Positions 1-7,613 of a stretch of DNA of 17,400 nucleotides are shown piece after piece; within the stretch, counting starts at the first letter, position 1; every line of letters begins with the position of its first letter. The notes beneath the pieces were generated by a model. It saw only the letters and a list, made by a program, of their open reading frames with translations. It was not told where the DNA came from and made no database searches. Source of the DNA: Deltaproteobacteria bacterium (GTDB lineage: Bacteria > Desulfobacterota > Desulfobacteria > Desulfobacterales > JAFDFH01); the NCBI GenBank assembly GCA_019309945.1, contig JAFDFH010000011.1, positions 1 to 17,400 of the forward strand. The letters are read 5' to 3'. The position numbers and the translations under genes were made by a program.

Positions 1-656
1 CATGACGCCCAGAATCCATAGGTTTCGACAAAACTTAGTTCTGTCAGTTTAAAATAGAATTTTTGAGCAAGATTCAGTTGATAGATAAAGACCGACATGC
101 TCAGGAAAATAAGAAGAAGAAAATGGCTTGTTGGGCCAAGCTTGCCTTTGCGCGAGGCGCTGCGGTAATATAAGGTTATTACGGCAAGCAGCATAAGTGT
201 AAGTATGATTCCGAAAACAATGCCCGCTGCCTGAAAGAAAAGGGGAATAATTGAAAAACATATAATAATAAAGAGAAATAGCGGTAGAAACTCTGAGTTT
301 TGCAGTTCTCTTCGAAAATATACCAATATATAAAAAAGCAGGGCAAAGAAGGGCACTATTAAAACCATTCGCAAAATATTGTAACTTTCTAAAAAATCAA
401 TATCCACATCACCCATATTGATTAACATCTGAAATGCGGATACGGATTTTTCCTGCATAAGAATGCTGCCGGGAAACCAGGGTTGAAAAAAACCAATAAA
501 AATAAGAATAACAGCAAAAAGGAAAATCCTGTCAGACCATTGCCAGCTAAAGACGCTTTTATAACTTACGGAGATAATCGGGCTTGAACAATGGTTACAG
601 AACTTGGCATCTTCCGGAATTTCTTTTTTGCAATTAGGGCATATCGCTACTTCCAT
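1..656 (-). CDS. Zinc-ribbon integral membrane protein, 3' end beyond the window
   Basis: An open frame runs from an ATG at 656 down to the left edge without a stop; 218 residues are visible. The N-terminus is a short zinc ribbon with CxxC pairs at Cys6/Cys9 and Cys20/Cys23 (MEVAICPNCKKEIPEDAKFC). Four or more hydrophobic stretches follow, at roughly residues 42-60, 92-112, 122-165 and 177-193, so the rest is a multi-pass membrane domain. A good ribosome binding site (AGGGAG) lies about 6 bases before the ATG, and a possible promoter lies further upstream. Proteins with a zinc ribbon fused to membrane segments are common in bacteria and mostly uncharacterised; I do not recognise the family and assign no function. 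The gene follows the mttB-like gene on the same strand with a gap of about 150 bp and its own promoter-like sequence, so it is probably not part of that operon. Confidence 0.7.
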   Translation of the reverse strand, partial: MEVAICPNCKKEIPEDAKFCNHCSSPIISVSYKSVFSWQWSDRIFLFAVILIFIGFFQPWFPGSILMQEKSVSAFQMLINMGDVDIDFLESYNILRMVLIVPFFALLFYILVYFRRELQNSEFLPLFLFIIICFSIIPLFFQAAGIVFGIILTLMLLAVITLYYRSASRKGKLGPTSHFLLLIFLSMSVFIYQLNLAQKFYFKLTELSFVETYGFWAS

Positions 657-704
657 TTTTTACTCCCTGTTTTTCTCAGATTATCCAAGCTTTTTCTTCA
701 TCAT

Positions 705-734
705 TAAATATCTCGGTACGATTATTATTGTCAA
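705..734 (-). promoter_or_regulatory. Possible sigma-70 promoter for the zinc-ribbon gene
   Basis: On the minus strand a perfect -35 box TTGACA (729-734) is followed after 17-18 bases by an AT-rich hexamer (ATATTT or TATTTA, within 705-711). The -10 match is weak. The distance to the ATG at 656 is reasonable. No hairpin with a T-run was found between this site and the mttB-like stop at 806. Confidence 0.4.
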
Positions 735-805
735 CAACCTTATATTTCCGTTTTGAATTTCGTGGAGAATTATAAATCTTTTTTCTAATTCAAGTCGTGG
801 GTTAC

Positions 806-2020
806 TTAATCTACAAAAATCTTTCCGATGTTAGCGGTGGTCAACGAATCATCCATATACATTCCCAAGGCATTCCGCTGGATCGATTCCATCCCCCTTT
901 CGTCATAAACCGGCATCTCGATTTCCGGCGCGTCTTCCGGTTTTACTTTTTCGGCGATTTGAATGGTTGCTTCCAGTTTGGCAAAGGAGAAATCAATCAG
1001 ATGGCGCAAGAACCCAAAGGGATGCCGCATTATGTGAAAACCGTACTTTAAAGCCATGGCCTGGCCGCTTTTGGCATCGGACAGAGCGCGCTCGGTCACA
1101 TGTTCTTCGTTGGTGGTTGCTCCGCTTTGAAAGGTAGGGAGATCGAGCATCAGATTTAAATGAGCCATGAGAATATTCAAAAGGTTATGGCTTTTTAAAC
1201 CATAATTCGGATTGTATTCAAACCGGGGATCTGCAATGGTTGGAAATCCGGCGTGTACAGTGGTTGTTCCCGGATTGATCAACTGGGAGGCACAGATGCC
1301 AAAAAGGACTTCGGCATGTGTTACTGCCAATACCCCGTTGTAACAATAAGGAGCGCTGATCCCTGCCATGGGCATGGCCGAAATGCAGACAGGTAAGCCC
1401 GCCTGAACTACTTTAACAAAATATTCGGAAAAATTATCATTCACTACCAAAGGTGGCCGAGTCAGACAAAACACGATCATGATTTTCCCTCTTTCGGCAT
1501 CGATTTTTTTGGCTCTTTCGAGTGAGGCATCTGACGTTACAGCGAAATAAAGCGGTTTGGTGCAGTTATCAATCATAACATTCATCTGCTCAATTTCGTC
1601 GTTGAGTTTAACTCCCCTTCCCATGCCGGCCACTGCTGCATTCTCTTCGGCAATCCGGGCGATCCTGGCCACATGCTCGGTGGTGGGAATAATTCCACCG
1701 GTTCCGGCTACGTCATCATAAACGTAAGGGGCTGTGCCGCCGATGAAAAAACTGTTCCTTGGCACAAAGAAATCGGACACACCAGGCACCGTTAAAAGAC
1801 ACTGTTTCACGAGGTCGGCGGTGATATAAACCCGGTTTTCATAAATAATGACCCTTTCGTCTGTTACATATTGTTGGAAGGCTTCCAGAATTTCCGGCTG
1901 CCTGCAGCCCACACCCAGATTCTCCAGCATCCATAATGCATCCTGATGGGTCTGCATCAACATTTCAACAGCATCCTCACCTAACAAGGACTTTGATTGT
2001 TCCACCTGTTCTTTATTCAT
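806..2020 (-). CDS. MttB-family (trimethylamine methyltransferase superfamily) protein, short, without pyrrolysine
   Basis: A 404-residue protein of the MttB/COG5598 type. In this family a TIM-barrel enzyme moves a methyl group from a quaternary or tertiary amine to a corrinoid protein. Typical segments are the N-terminal 'ENLGVGCRQPEILEAF' (33-48), the 'VYITADLVKQCL' strand-helix (64-75), 'LPVCISAMPMAGISAPY' (209-225), and 'INPGTTTVHAGFPTIADPR' (248-266). The start at 2020 is chosen because AAGGA lies just upstream and the gene then begins 49 bp after soxG; an ATG 52 codons further upstream would run into soxG. The frame has no internal TAG, so it is not a pyrrolysine enzyme of the MttB proper type and is closer to the non-Pyl group (for example MtgB, a glycine betaine enzyme). 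It stops after '...TANIGKIFVD', about where longer relatives continue with a GPGG motif and 70-80 more residues, so it is short for the family. It is the last gene of the sox-like operon. The substrate is unknown. Confidence 0.75.
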   Translation of the reverse strand: MNKEQVEQSKSLLGEDAVEMLMQTHQDALWMLENLGVGCRQPEILEAFQQYVTDERVIIYENRVYITADLVKQCLLTVPGVSDFFVPRNSFFIGGTAPYVYDDVAGTGGIIPTTEHVARIARIAEENAAVAGMGRGVKLNDEIEQMNVMIDNCTKPLYFAVTSDASLERAKKIDAERGKIMIVFCLTRPPLVVNDNFSEYFVKVVQAGLPVCISAMPMAGISAPYCYNGVLAVTHAEVLFGICASQLINPGTTTVHAGFPTIADPRFEYNPNYGLKSHNLLNILMAHLNLMLDLPTFQSGATTNEEHVTERALSDAKSGQAMALKYGFHIMRHPFGFLRHLIDFSFAKLEATIQIAEKVKPEDAPEIEMPVYDERGMESIQRNALGMYMDDSLTTANIGKIFVD

Positions 2021-2069
2021 CAATTTTTTCCTTTTGTCCGGCACAATTTTCAAATTTGTGCTTTTTTGT

Positions 2070-2711
2070 CTATATAGATAACTCTTTAAGCTGGCGCCCA
2101 AATGCATTCTCCCCGGCAGGGCAAAGGCCGAATTCCTCTCCTGCTTCAAAGATCGCATGGGCCATATCATGAGCATATCCCCTGGAACAGGTCAAAAGGA
2201 CTGTGCCGCTGTCTTTATTTTTTACCAGCACCACTACCTGGCAGGGGACGTGGGATAACGGTCCCTGGAGCAAAAAAGGCGCTTTCTTTTCAGGATCGGA
2301 AAAATCCAGAGAGGTCAATTTTTCGGTTATTGAAAAAACCTGCTTCCCTGCAAGGGCAAGCAACAAGGTTGTATCGGTAGTATCGGTGTACGCTGAGCCG
2401 TCAGGAGGTTGCAGGCGGTCTCCGGATAAATGCCAGATCGATGCCTGGGTGCGATTCATTCGATTTATAAGCACGCCGTTTTCTATTATGCATTGCCCCG
2501 GTTTCTCCGGAACGGCAATCCCCCAGGGTTTAATTTCCGCTATTTTGCCATCCTGTAAGTCCCATTTGGCCCTGTGGCTTAGATCGATCAGCCAGGGACC
2601 GTCTCCTTCACCTTTATATTCCAGCACAACTGTCCAGTTATCCCGCTTTTCTGTTTTTTCAGGACTGGCTGAAAATGAGACCGGAGACAGCCTTTGATAA
2701 CTTGTCATCAT
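2070..2711 (-). CDS. soxG: Sarcosine oxidase gamma-subunit-like protein
   Basis: A 213-residue protein between soxA and the mttB-like gene. In heterotetrameric sarcosine oxidases the gamma subunit is a small GcvT-like protein of about 200 residues that packs against the alpha subunit. The size, the position (fourth gene after B, D and A) and the segment 'IDLSHRAKWDLQDGKIAEI' (42-60), which resembles the start of a GcvT-type fold, fit this. A C-terminal 'CSRGYAHDMAHAIFEAGEEFGL' stretch (174-195) also looks GcvT-like. Gamma subunits diverge quickly, so the call leans on gene order as much as on sequence. Two adjacent ATG codons (2711 and 2708) follow an AAGGGA ribosome site; the first is given. 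It starts 13 bp after the soxA stop, so translation is probably coupled. Confidence 0.65.
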   Translation of the reverse strand: MMTSYQRLSPVSFSASPEKTEKRDNWTVVLEYKGEGDGPWLIDLSHRAKWDLQDGKIAEIKPWGIAVPEKPGQCIIENGVLINRMNRTQASIWHLSGDRLQPPDGSAYTDTTDTTLLLALAGKQVFSITEKLTSLDFSDPEKKAPFLLQGPLSHVPCQVVVLVKNKDSGTVLLTCSRGYAHDMAHAIFEAGEEFGLCPAGENAFGRQLKELSI

Positions 2712-2724
2712 AGCTTCCCTTATT

Positions 2725-5649
2725 CTATAATCTCATCCGTTTGCCCTGGGGGTCATAAAAGGGCATGGGAACAACTCTGGCATACTTGAGTTCACCCTTA
2801 CAGTCATCTTCAAATATGTCAAGCTTTGTACTTTCTTTCGTCAAATCCTCTTCCACCAAAGCCATGCCCACCGGCTTCTTCAGGGAATAGCTGTAACGCG
2901 CCGTGCAGACATATCCCCGAATTTTGGTATCAACAATAATGGAACCGTCCTTTGGCGCCAGTGATGAAGAGTCTTCCATCTTAAATCCGACCAGTTTCAA
3001 ACGTTCTTTTTGATGCTCTGTCTGTTTCAGTGCTACTGCTCCAATGGTTTTGGCTTTGGGTTTATTGCGGTGCCAAAGGAAGCCCAGACCGATGTCGTGC
3101 AGCGTGGTGCGCTGTTCGGATTCTGATCCGATGATTACATGTCCCTTTTCCATACGCAAAGTGCTCTGGGCTTCCAGCCCGAATTTTCTGATGCCGCATT
3201 CTTTGCCGGCATCTTCCAAAATGTCCCAAAGGGTCTGCATATAAGATGCAGGTACATGGAATTCATATGAAAGCTCACCCACAAACCCAAGACGCATGGC
3301 GCGAACGGCAATGGTATCCTTAATTAAAAACTCACGATAACCTGCAAAGGGAAAGGCATTATTGGAGACATCCGTATCGGTTACTTTCTCAAGCACTTTT
3401 CGTGCATTGGGCCCGGCCAGGTTAATAACGCCGAATGCGTCCGTCAGGTTGACAATGTGAAAATCCCAGTTGTCATAACGGGTATGATACCGAAACCATT
3501 CCACCGTGGCCCCGGTCCGACCCGTTGAAGTGGTCAGGTAGTAATCATTCTCCGCCCTCTTGACTATCACACCGTCGTCGATCAGACATCCATCCTCATT
3601 GCACATGGCAGAGTACTTGATGCGCCCGGGGACTACCTTTGCCATGTCGCTCACATACACCCGCTGAAGTGCTTTCAACGCATCCGATCCAAATACCCGA
3701 AACTTGCCAAGCGTTGTAGCATCCAACATCCCTACATTATTGCGAATATTTTCGATCTCTTCCTTTGCGGTATTATCGTCGGAAAAACGGCGTGCACGGT
3801 TCCAGACACCTAACCGTTCCATTATGCCACCTGATGCCACCTGAGATTCATGCACCGGCGTGCGCTTGCTCATGTCGTGGTTGGCGCCTGCATAAGTTGC
3901 CAGATAAGTCGGTATCAGGGGCGGCCTGACCGTCGTCGGTTGGGGATTACTATCCGGTGAAAGGTGGGTCCGGCTCACATACAGGGCCAGGTTATGCCCT
4001 GGAATACTTCCCTGCCCAGGACCGGTGCCTGCTGAAGTGAAGCGCTTAATCAACTCCGGGACATCAAAGCCCATGGCCATGGCCTGGTCAATATTTTTAA
4101 GCGTTGCGTCTTCGTCAAAGCAAATGAAGGCCTTATGGCTTTTCCCCGGCGTTGCGGCCAGTTTCGTTCCTCTGACCGGCCCGGGCAGTGCCTTCAGTGA
4201 TGCTGCGGCCGCGCTTATATGTTCGTCCTTAGTAATCCCGCAGTCAAACGCCGCTTTAAGTCCGGCAAGGTTGCCGGAAGCTTCTATGGCCATTGGATCG
4301 TTCAAACCGAGCATTCTTCCCGCGGCATGCATTTTATCAGGCAATTGTTTGGGCAGAAAAAATCCGGTATGGGTGTCAAAAGATAATTTTGCTCCGGCAA
4401 GGGTGAGTGGTCCGGTCACCGGCGTCAAACCGGCGGAAGCAACCAGTGTATCGCAGGAAAACTCACGGTGGCTACTCCCTGTAATGTCACTTAAGGTAAC
4501 TTTTTTTACTCCTTTTTTACCATGAACTTTGACGGGCACCCAACCTCTTAAGAAAGAAATCTTTCTTTTTTCAAGTTCAGCCACCAGGTCCGGCTCCTGC
4601 CCGTCTTCACGGATATCTGTTACACAGGAAATTTTAAGCCCCAGGTCAAAAAGATCGATGGCCGCCTCAATGCCCAAATCGTGCCCAATACTGAAAACCG
4701 CGGTTTCACCGGGAAGCAGCCCGTAAGTTCGTGCCAACCTGTGGGCGCATCCGATCTGCATCACACCGGGTCGCTCGTTATTTTCAAACAAGAGTGGACG
4801 TTCAATGCAGCCTGTGGCCACCACAACACTTTGGGCCCTGATTTCAATATAGCGCTGCTCAAAGCTGTCCGATTCATCTCCCCTTTGAAAGGCGGTAATC
4901 AGGTTGTTATTGTAGTCTCCCACCATGGCTGTGTGTTTAAACACCCGGATATTAGGAGTTTTGTCCACCTTTTGAGTAAGTTCGCATGCTCTTTTGTAAA
5001 GGGGAACGCCGCGGCTGTATTCTGCCGGCCGGTATTCAAAAAAACCGCCAAGCCAGGGCCGGTTCTCCAGTAAAATTACACGCAACCCCGTTTCAGCCGA
5101 TGACAGGGCTGCTGACATGCCCGCCGGGCCGCCGCCGATAATACAGACATCGGCTTTGGGATAAACCTCATCGTAGTTGCCCTTCATTTTAAAACCCGGG
5201 GAAAGCACGCCCAGTCCGGCGGCTTTTCTGATCTGCTTAATGGCAACAGGCCATATTGGGGCCGGCTTGTGCATCGTCCGGTAGTAAAATCCGGCCGGCA
5301 TGGCCCAGCTTAGTTTATCCATAAAGCTTAACAAATCGTATTCAGGGCTTTTCCCAACTACATTTTGTGCCTTTACGTTCATCCCGTTTCTGACAAGGGT
5401 ATTTTCCGTGCGTACATTTGGAATGCCGTCAACTTCCATTAAAGTATTGCTGCACTCTCCATCCAGGCTGTAAAGGCCTCTGGGACGGTGATATTTAAGG
5501 CTTCGTGCAAAAATACGAACGCCGCCGGCATAAAGGGCCGTGGCAATTGTGTCGCCGGCTACGCCCTGATATGTTTTGCCCAGGTAACTTATGGAAACCT
5601 TTTTTTCAGGGCTGACTCGCAATGTCGGCAAATGGTCAAGCCTGTTCAT
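2725..5649 (-). CDS. soxA: Sarcosine oxidase alpha-subunit-like protein (NAD/THF-binding)
   Basis: A 974-residue protein, full length for SoxA. Domain order: a Fer2_4-like N-terminal domain (about 15-100) with the 'SLKYHRPRGLYSLDGECSN' segment; a Rossmann dinucleotide domain with GGGPAG at 172-177 and the second FAD/NAD-type motif 'VVVATGCIERP' at 275-285; a BFD-like segment (about 505-560) with 'FICFDEDATLKNI'; and a GcvT N- plus C-terminal region (about 595-974) that in known enzymes binds tetrahydrofolate and takes up the methyl carbon as methylene-THF. The cysteines that hold Fe-S clusters in related amine and opine dehydrogenases are mostly absent: one Cys (66) in the first domain, and Cys510 but not the other three positions in the second. 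This matches true SoxA, which carries no Fe-S cluster. The start has GGAG 9 bases upstream. It lies 33 bp after soxD. The substrate could be sarcosine or a related N-methyl compound. Confidence 0.9.
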   Translation of the reverse strand: MNRLDHLPTLRVSPEKKVSISYLGKTYQGVAGDTIATALYAGGVRIFARSLKYHRPRGLYSLDGECSNTLMEVDGIPNVRTENTLVRNGMNVKAQNVVGKSPEYDLLSFMDKLSWAMPAGFYYRTMHKPAPIWPVAIKQIRKAAGLGVLSPGFKMKGNYDEVYPKADVCIIGGGPAGMSAALSSAETGLRVILLENRPWLGGFFEYRPAEYSRGVPLYKRACELTQKVDKTPNIRVFKHTAMVGDYNNNLITAFQRGDESDSFEQRYIEIRAQSVVVATGCIERPLLFENNERPGVMQIGCAHRLARTYGLLPGETAVFSIGHDLGIEAAIDLFDLGLKISCVTDIREDGQEPDLVAELEKRKISFLRGWVPVKVHGKKGVKKVTLSDITGSSHREFSCDTLVASAGLTPVTGPLTLAGAKLSFDTHTGFFLPKQLPDKMHAAGRMLGLNDPMAIEASGNLAGLKAAFDCGITKDEHISAAAASLKALPGPVRGTKLAATPGKSHKAFICFDEDATLKNIDQAMAMGFDVPELIKRFTSAGTGPGQGSIPGHNLALYVSRTHLSPDSNPQPTTVRPPLIPTYLATYAGANHDMSKRTPVHESQVASGGIMERLGVWNRARRFSDDNTAKEEIENIRNNVGMLDATTLGKFRVFGSDALKALQRVYVSDMAKVVPGRIKYSAMCNEDGCLIDDGVIVKRAENDYYLTTSTGRTGATVEWFRYHTRYDNWDFHIVNLTDAFGVINLAGPNARKVLEKVTDTDVSNNAFPFAGYREFLIKDTIAVRAMRLGFVGELSYEFHVPASYMQTLWDILEDAGKECGIRKFGLEAQSTLRMEKGHVIIGSESEQRTTLHDIGLGFLWHRNKPKAKTIGAVALKQTEHQKERLKLVGFKMEDSSSLAPKDGSIIVDTKIRGYVCTARYSYSLKKPVGMALVEEDLTKESTKLDIFEDDCKGELKYARVVPMPFYDPQGKRMRL

Positions 5650-5682
5650 TATTGACTACTCCAATGCTTATAAAAGAAATTA

Positions 5683-5940
5683 TTAATCCAAATTCGGTGA
5701 CGATACTTCCAAATTGATGCGCGTATCCCGATAGATGGTAAACCAGGAGCCGCACCCGTCCCGGTGATACCACCACTCTTTTTGAATGCCGGCAACGCAG
5801 TTATTCATATGAGCATAGTCGCACCAGGTCTCCGGCGTCAGCCCCTCTTCATCAGGCCTTGGCCCCCTGTCTTCGCCGCCGAACCGGAATTCATATCCAT
5901 TGCGTTTACCACAGATTGGGCATGTGATGGTTAAGGCCAT
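5683..5940 (-). CDS. soxD: Sarcosine oxidase delta-subunit (zinc-binding)
   Basis: An 85-residue protein, typical for SoxD. It opens with a CPIC knuckle (Cys7, Cys10), then 'EFRFGGE' and an RP motif, and ends with 'KEWWYHRDGCGSWFTIYRDT'. In characterised heterotetrameric sarcosine oxidase the delta subunit binds one zinc through two N-terminal Cys, a His near 59 and a Cys at 63; here His59 and Cys63 are in place, so all four ligands are present. It is a structural subunit with no catalytic role of its own. The ribosome site AAGGA lies 9 bases upstream of the ATG. A 183-bp mobile element now separates it from soxB; without that element the two genes would be 17 bp apart. Confidence 0.9.
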   Translation of the reverse strand: MALTITCPICGKRNGYEFRFGGEDRGPRPDEEGLTPETWCDYAHMNNCVAGIQKEWWYHRDGCGSWFTIYRDTRINLEVSSPNLD

Positions 5941-5960
5941 AAATCTATTTCCTTTTAATT

Positions 5961-6143
5961 GATGGCGTCGTAAAAAGTCTCATCTACTGCGTTGCAGCAG
6001 TTTTTCAGGAACTCGACATACGATATGTATAGTCTCGTCCCTGAAAAACCACTGCGCCTTGTATATGAGCCTTTTTACTTAGCCATCCAGCGTTTAAAGA
6101 CTTTTTACGAAACCGTATAGATGGGAATTTTTACGACGCCATC
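5961..6143. mobile_element. MITE-like palindromic element inserted between soxB and soxD
   Basis: The ends are perfect 16-bp inverted repeats: GATGGCGTCGTAAAAA at 5961-5976 and its reverse complement at 6128-6143. The hexamer TTAATT flanks both sides directly (5955-5960 and 6144-6149), as expected of a target-site duplication. The element has no coding capacity. A second inverted repeat set (TCGTAAAAAGTCT near the left end, AGACTTTTTACGA near 6096-6110) and a long central hairpin lie inside. The right-hand duplication supplies the last base of the soxB AAT codon and its TAA stop, so soxB was left intact. The transposase family that mobilises it cannot be named from the sequence. Confidence 0.85.
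6001..6048. repeat. Central hairpin of the soxB-soxD element
   Basis: TTTTTCAGG (6001-6009) pairs with CCTGAAAAA (6040-6048). Inside it, GACATAC pairs with GTATAGTC around a GATAT loop, with a few internal mismatches. The stem totals roughly 18-20 pairs and would fold strongly in the sox operon transcript. No T-run follows on the minus strand in the way expected for an intrinsic terminator. Confidence 0.7.
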
Positions 6144-7367
6144 TTAATTGTCAGGGCTGTAATTAACCAGTGCTGCTGTTTCTCCCATCAGACGATGCTG
6201 CTCAAACCGTCGCAGGGTAAAGGGTTTGAGAATTTCCGGACATTCGCCGGTGGCCATGAACTGCGCCATATATTTGCCGGTGACTGTGGATGATTTGAAC
6301 CCAAAATAGCCCCATCCGCAGTCCATGAAATAGCCCTGAACATGGTCGTTGCCGTCCATGATCGGTGCCATATCCGGCGTCATATCCGCCAGACCGCCCC
6401 AAATCCTCATAAATTTAATCCCTTTCAGGCATGGCATCATTTCTGTAAGGGCTTCGGCCTGATGCTTGATATAATGAGCCGTTGTCTGGTTGGTATAATT
6501 GGGCCAGGAATCCATGTGAGCGCCGGTTGCGATCTCACCTTTCAGCGTCTGGTTGGCGTAACAATGGTACGACCCGGAAGAAACTACATGGTCTAACAAG
6601 GGCTTTAACGGCTGTGTAACCATGGCCTGAATTGTAAGCACGCTTATGGGCAGACGAATCCTGAGCATTTGATAAGAAACAGCAGCCGCATAAGCACCGG
6701 CTGCGTTAAGTACGCGCGGTGTGTGTATTTTGCCCTTATCTGTGTCCACGGAAACGATTTTTTCGTTTTCTACGCCGATACCGGTGACTTCGGTTCCCTG
6801 ATGAATGTGGATACCGTGTTTAGCAGCCCCTTTGGCCAAGCCCCAAACTAGGGCATCATGGCGGATAATACCGCCGGGCGGATGATACATTCCGCCGTAA
6901 ATCGGATATCGAGGTCGATCGGATATATCCAGAGCCGGAACCAGCTCCTTGCATTCCTGAGGATCTACGAGCCGGCTTTCAACCCCGTGAAACTGGGCTG
7001 TGGCTACTTGCAGCCGCATGGCTTTTAGTGCAGCTTCGCTGTGGGCCAGGTTAAGATTTCCACAGTTATAAAACATCAGGTTAAAGTCAAGCTCGCGGGT
7101 CAGTACCGGCCAAAGATCGAGGGCTTCTTTATAAAGGGGCAGATTTTCCTGGGTACGCTGGTTGGCCCGAACAATGGCTGTGTTGCGACCGGCACCGCCA
7201 AAACCAATATATCGTTTTTCAATCACCGCTACACGTCGCATTCCGTGATTGCGCGCCAGAAAATATGCAGTGGCCAATCCATGCAGGCCGCCGCCGATAA
7301 CCACTGCATCATAGCTGGTTTTAAGTGGAGCTGGCGGACTCCATAGCCGTTTTTTCTTCCAGAGCAT
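6144..7367 (-). CDS. soxB: Sarcosine oxidase beta-subunit-like flavoprotein
   Basis: A 407-residue FAD-dependent amine oxidase of the DAO family, normal length for SoxB. The FAD-binding motif 'DAVVIGGGLHGLATAYFLA' is at residues 20-38, followed by 'GRNTAIVRANQRTQEN' (60-75), which matches the conserved GRNTxxxRxN region of beta subunits. 'GGIIRHDALVWG' (165-176) carries His170, which corresponds to the histidine that covalently holds FMN at the alpha/beta interface in known heterotetrameric enzymes (near 173 there). The C-terminus 'GYFMDCGWGYFGFKSS' has the usual second flavin-contacting glycine-rich segment. In the complex this subunit oxidises the N-methyl group. The start has GGGAG 4-5 bases upstream. 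It is the first gene of the minus-strand operon; no clear sigma-70 or sigma-54 promoter was found upstream. Confidence 0.9.
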   Translation of the reverse strand: MLWKKKRLWSPPAPLKTSYDAVVIGGGLHGLATAYFLARNHGMRRVAVIEKRYIGFGGAGRNTAIVRANQRTQENLPLYKEALDLWPVLTRELDFNLMFYNCGNLNLAHSEAALKAMRLQVATAQFHGVESRLVDPQECKELVPALDISDRPRYPIYGGMYHPPGGIIRHDALVWGLAKGAAKHGIHIHQGTEVTGIGVENEKIVSVDTDKGKIHTPRVLNAAGAYAAAVSYQMLRIRLPISVLTIQAMVTQPLKPLLDHVVSSGSYHCYANQTLKGEIATGAHMDSWPNYTNQTTAHYIKHQAEALTEMMPCLKGIKFMRIWGGLADMTPDMAPIMDGNDHVQGYFMDCGWGYFGFKSSTVTGKYMAQFMATGECPEILKPFTLRRFEQHRLMGETAALVNYSPDN

Positions 7368-7613
7368 AAGGCTCCCTCGATAGTTAAGCCCGGTAAAGCA
7401 ATAAAATAAAGCGGGACGCTGGTAAAAAACTTAAAAACCCATTCAATCATTTTATAATCAGTTCTGGTTACAATGGCCTTTTCCCTATCAACAACCTACC
7501 CTGCGCTTGGAGCACTGATCCCCAGATGCCTCGTCAGATTCGTGAGGGACATGCCCAGTCCCCGGACAGCCCAAAAGCAAAGAAGACTCGTGCATCGAGG
7601 GAACGGGGCCATT
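7368..7613. other. Intergenic region upstream of soxB
   Basis: About 246 bp between the ATPase gene and soxB must hold the sox operon promoter unless there is read-through from the ATPase gene. I see no convincing -35/-10 pair and no TGGCAC-N5-TTGC type site. Two small inverted repeats lie next to each other: CCTC...GAGG (7529-7547, imperfect inside) and GGGAC-N7-GTCCC (7546-7562). They could be a REP-like unit or an operator; neither is followed by a T-run. Confidence 0.3.

Noticed and set aside
2021..2176. A 52-codon N-terminal extension of the mttB-like gene
   Set aside because: It overlaps the end of soxG, lacks family similarity, and the ATG at 2020 has a good ribosome site.
4025..5073. 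Several long plus-strand frames opposite soxA
   Set aside because: They mirror a well-supported SoxA coding sequence, have no family features and no ribosome sites.
5941..6150. The soxB-soxD hairpin region as a riboswitch or transcription terminator
   Set aside because: The perfect terminal repeats and TTAATT duplication identify an insertion; no ligand-binding core or terminator T-run is visible.
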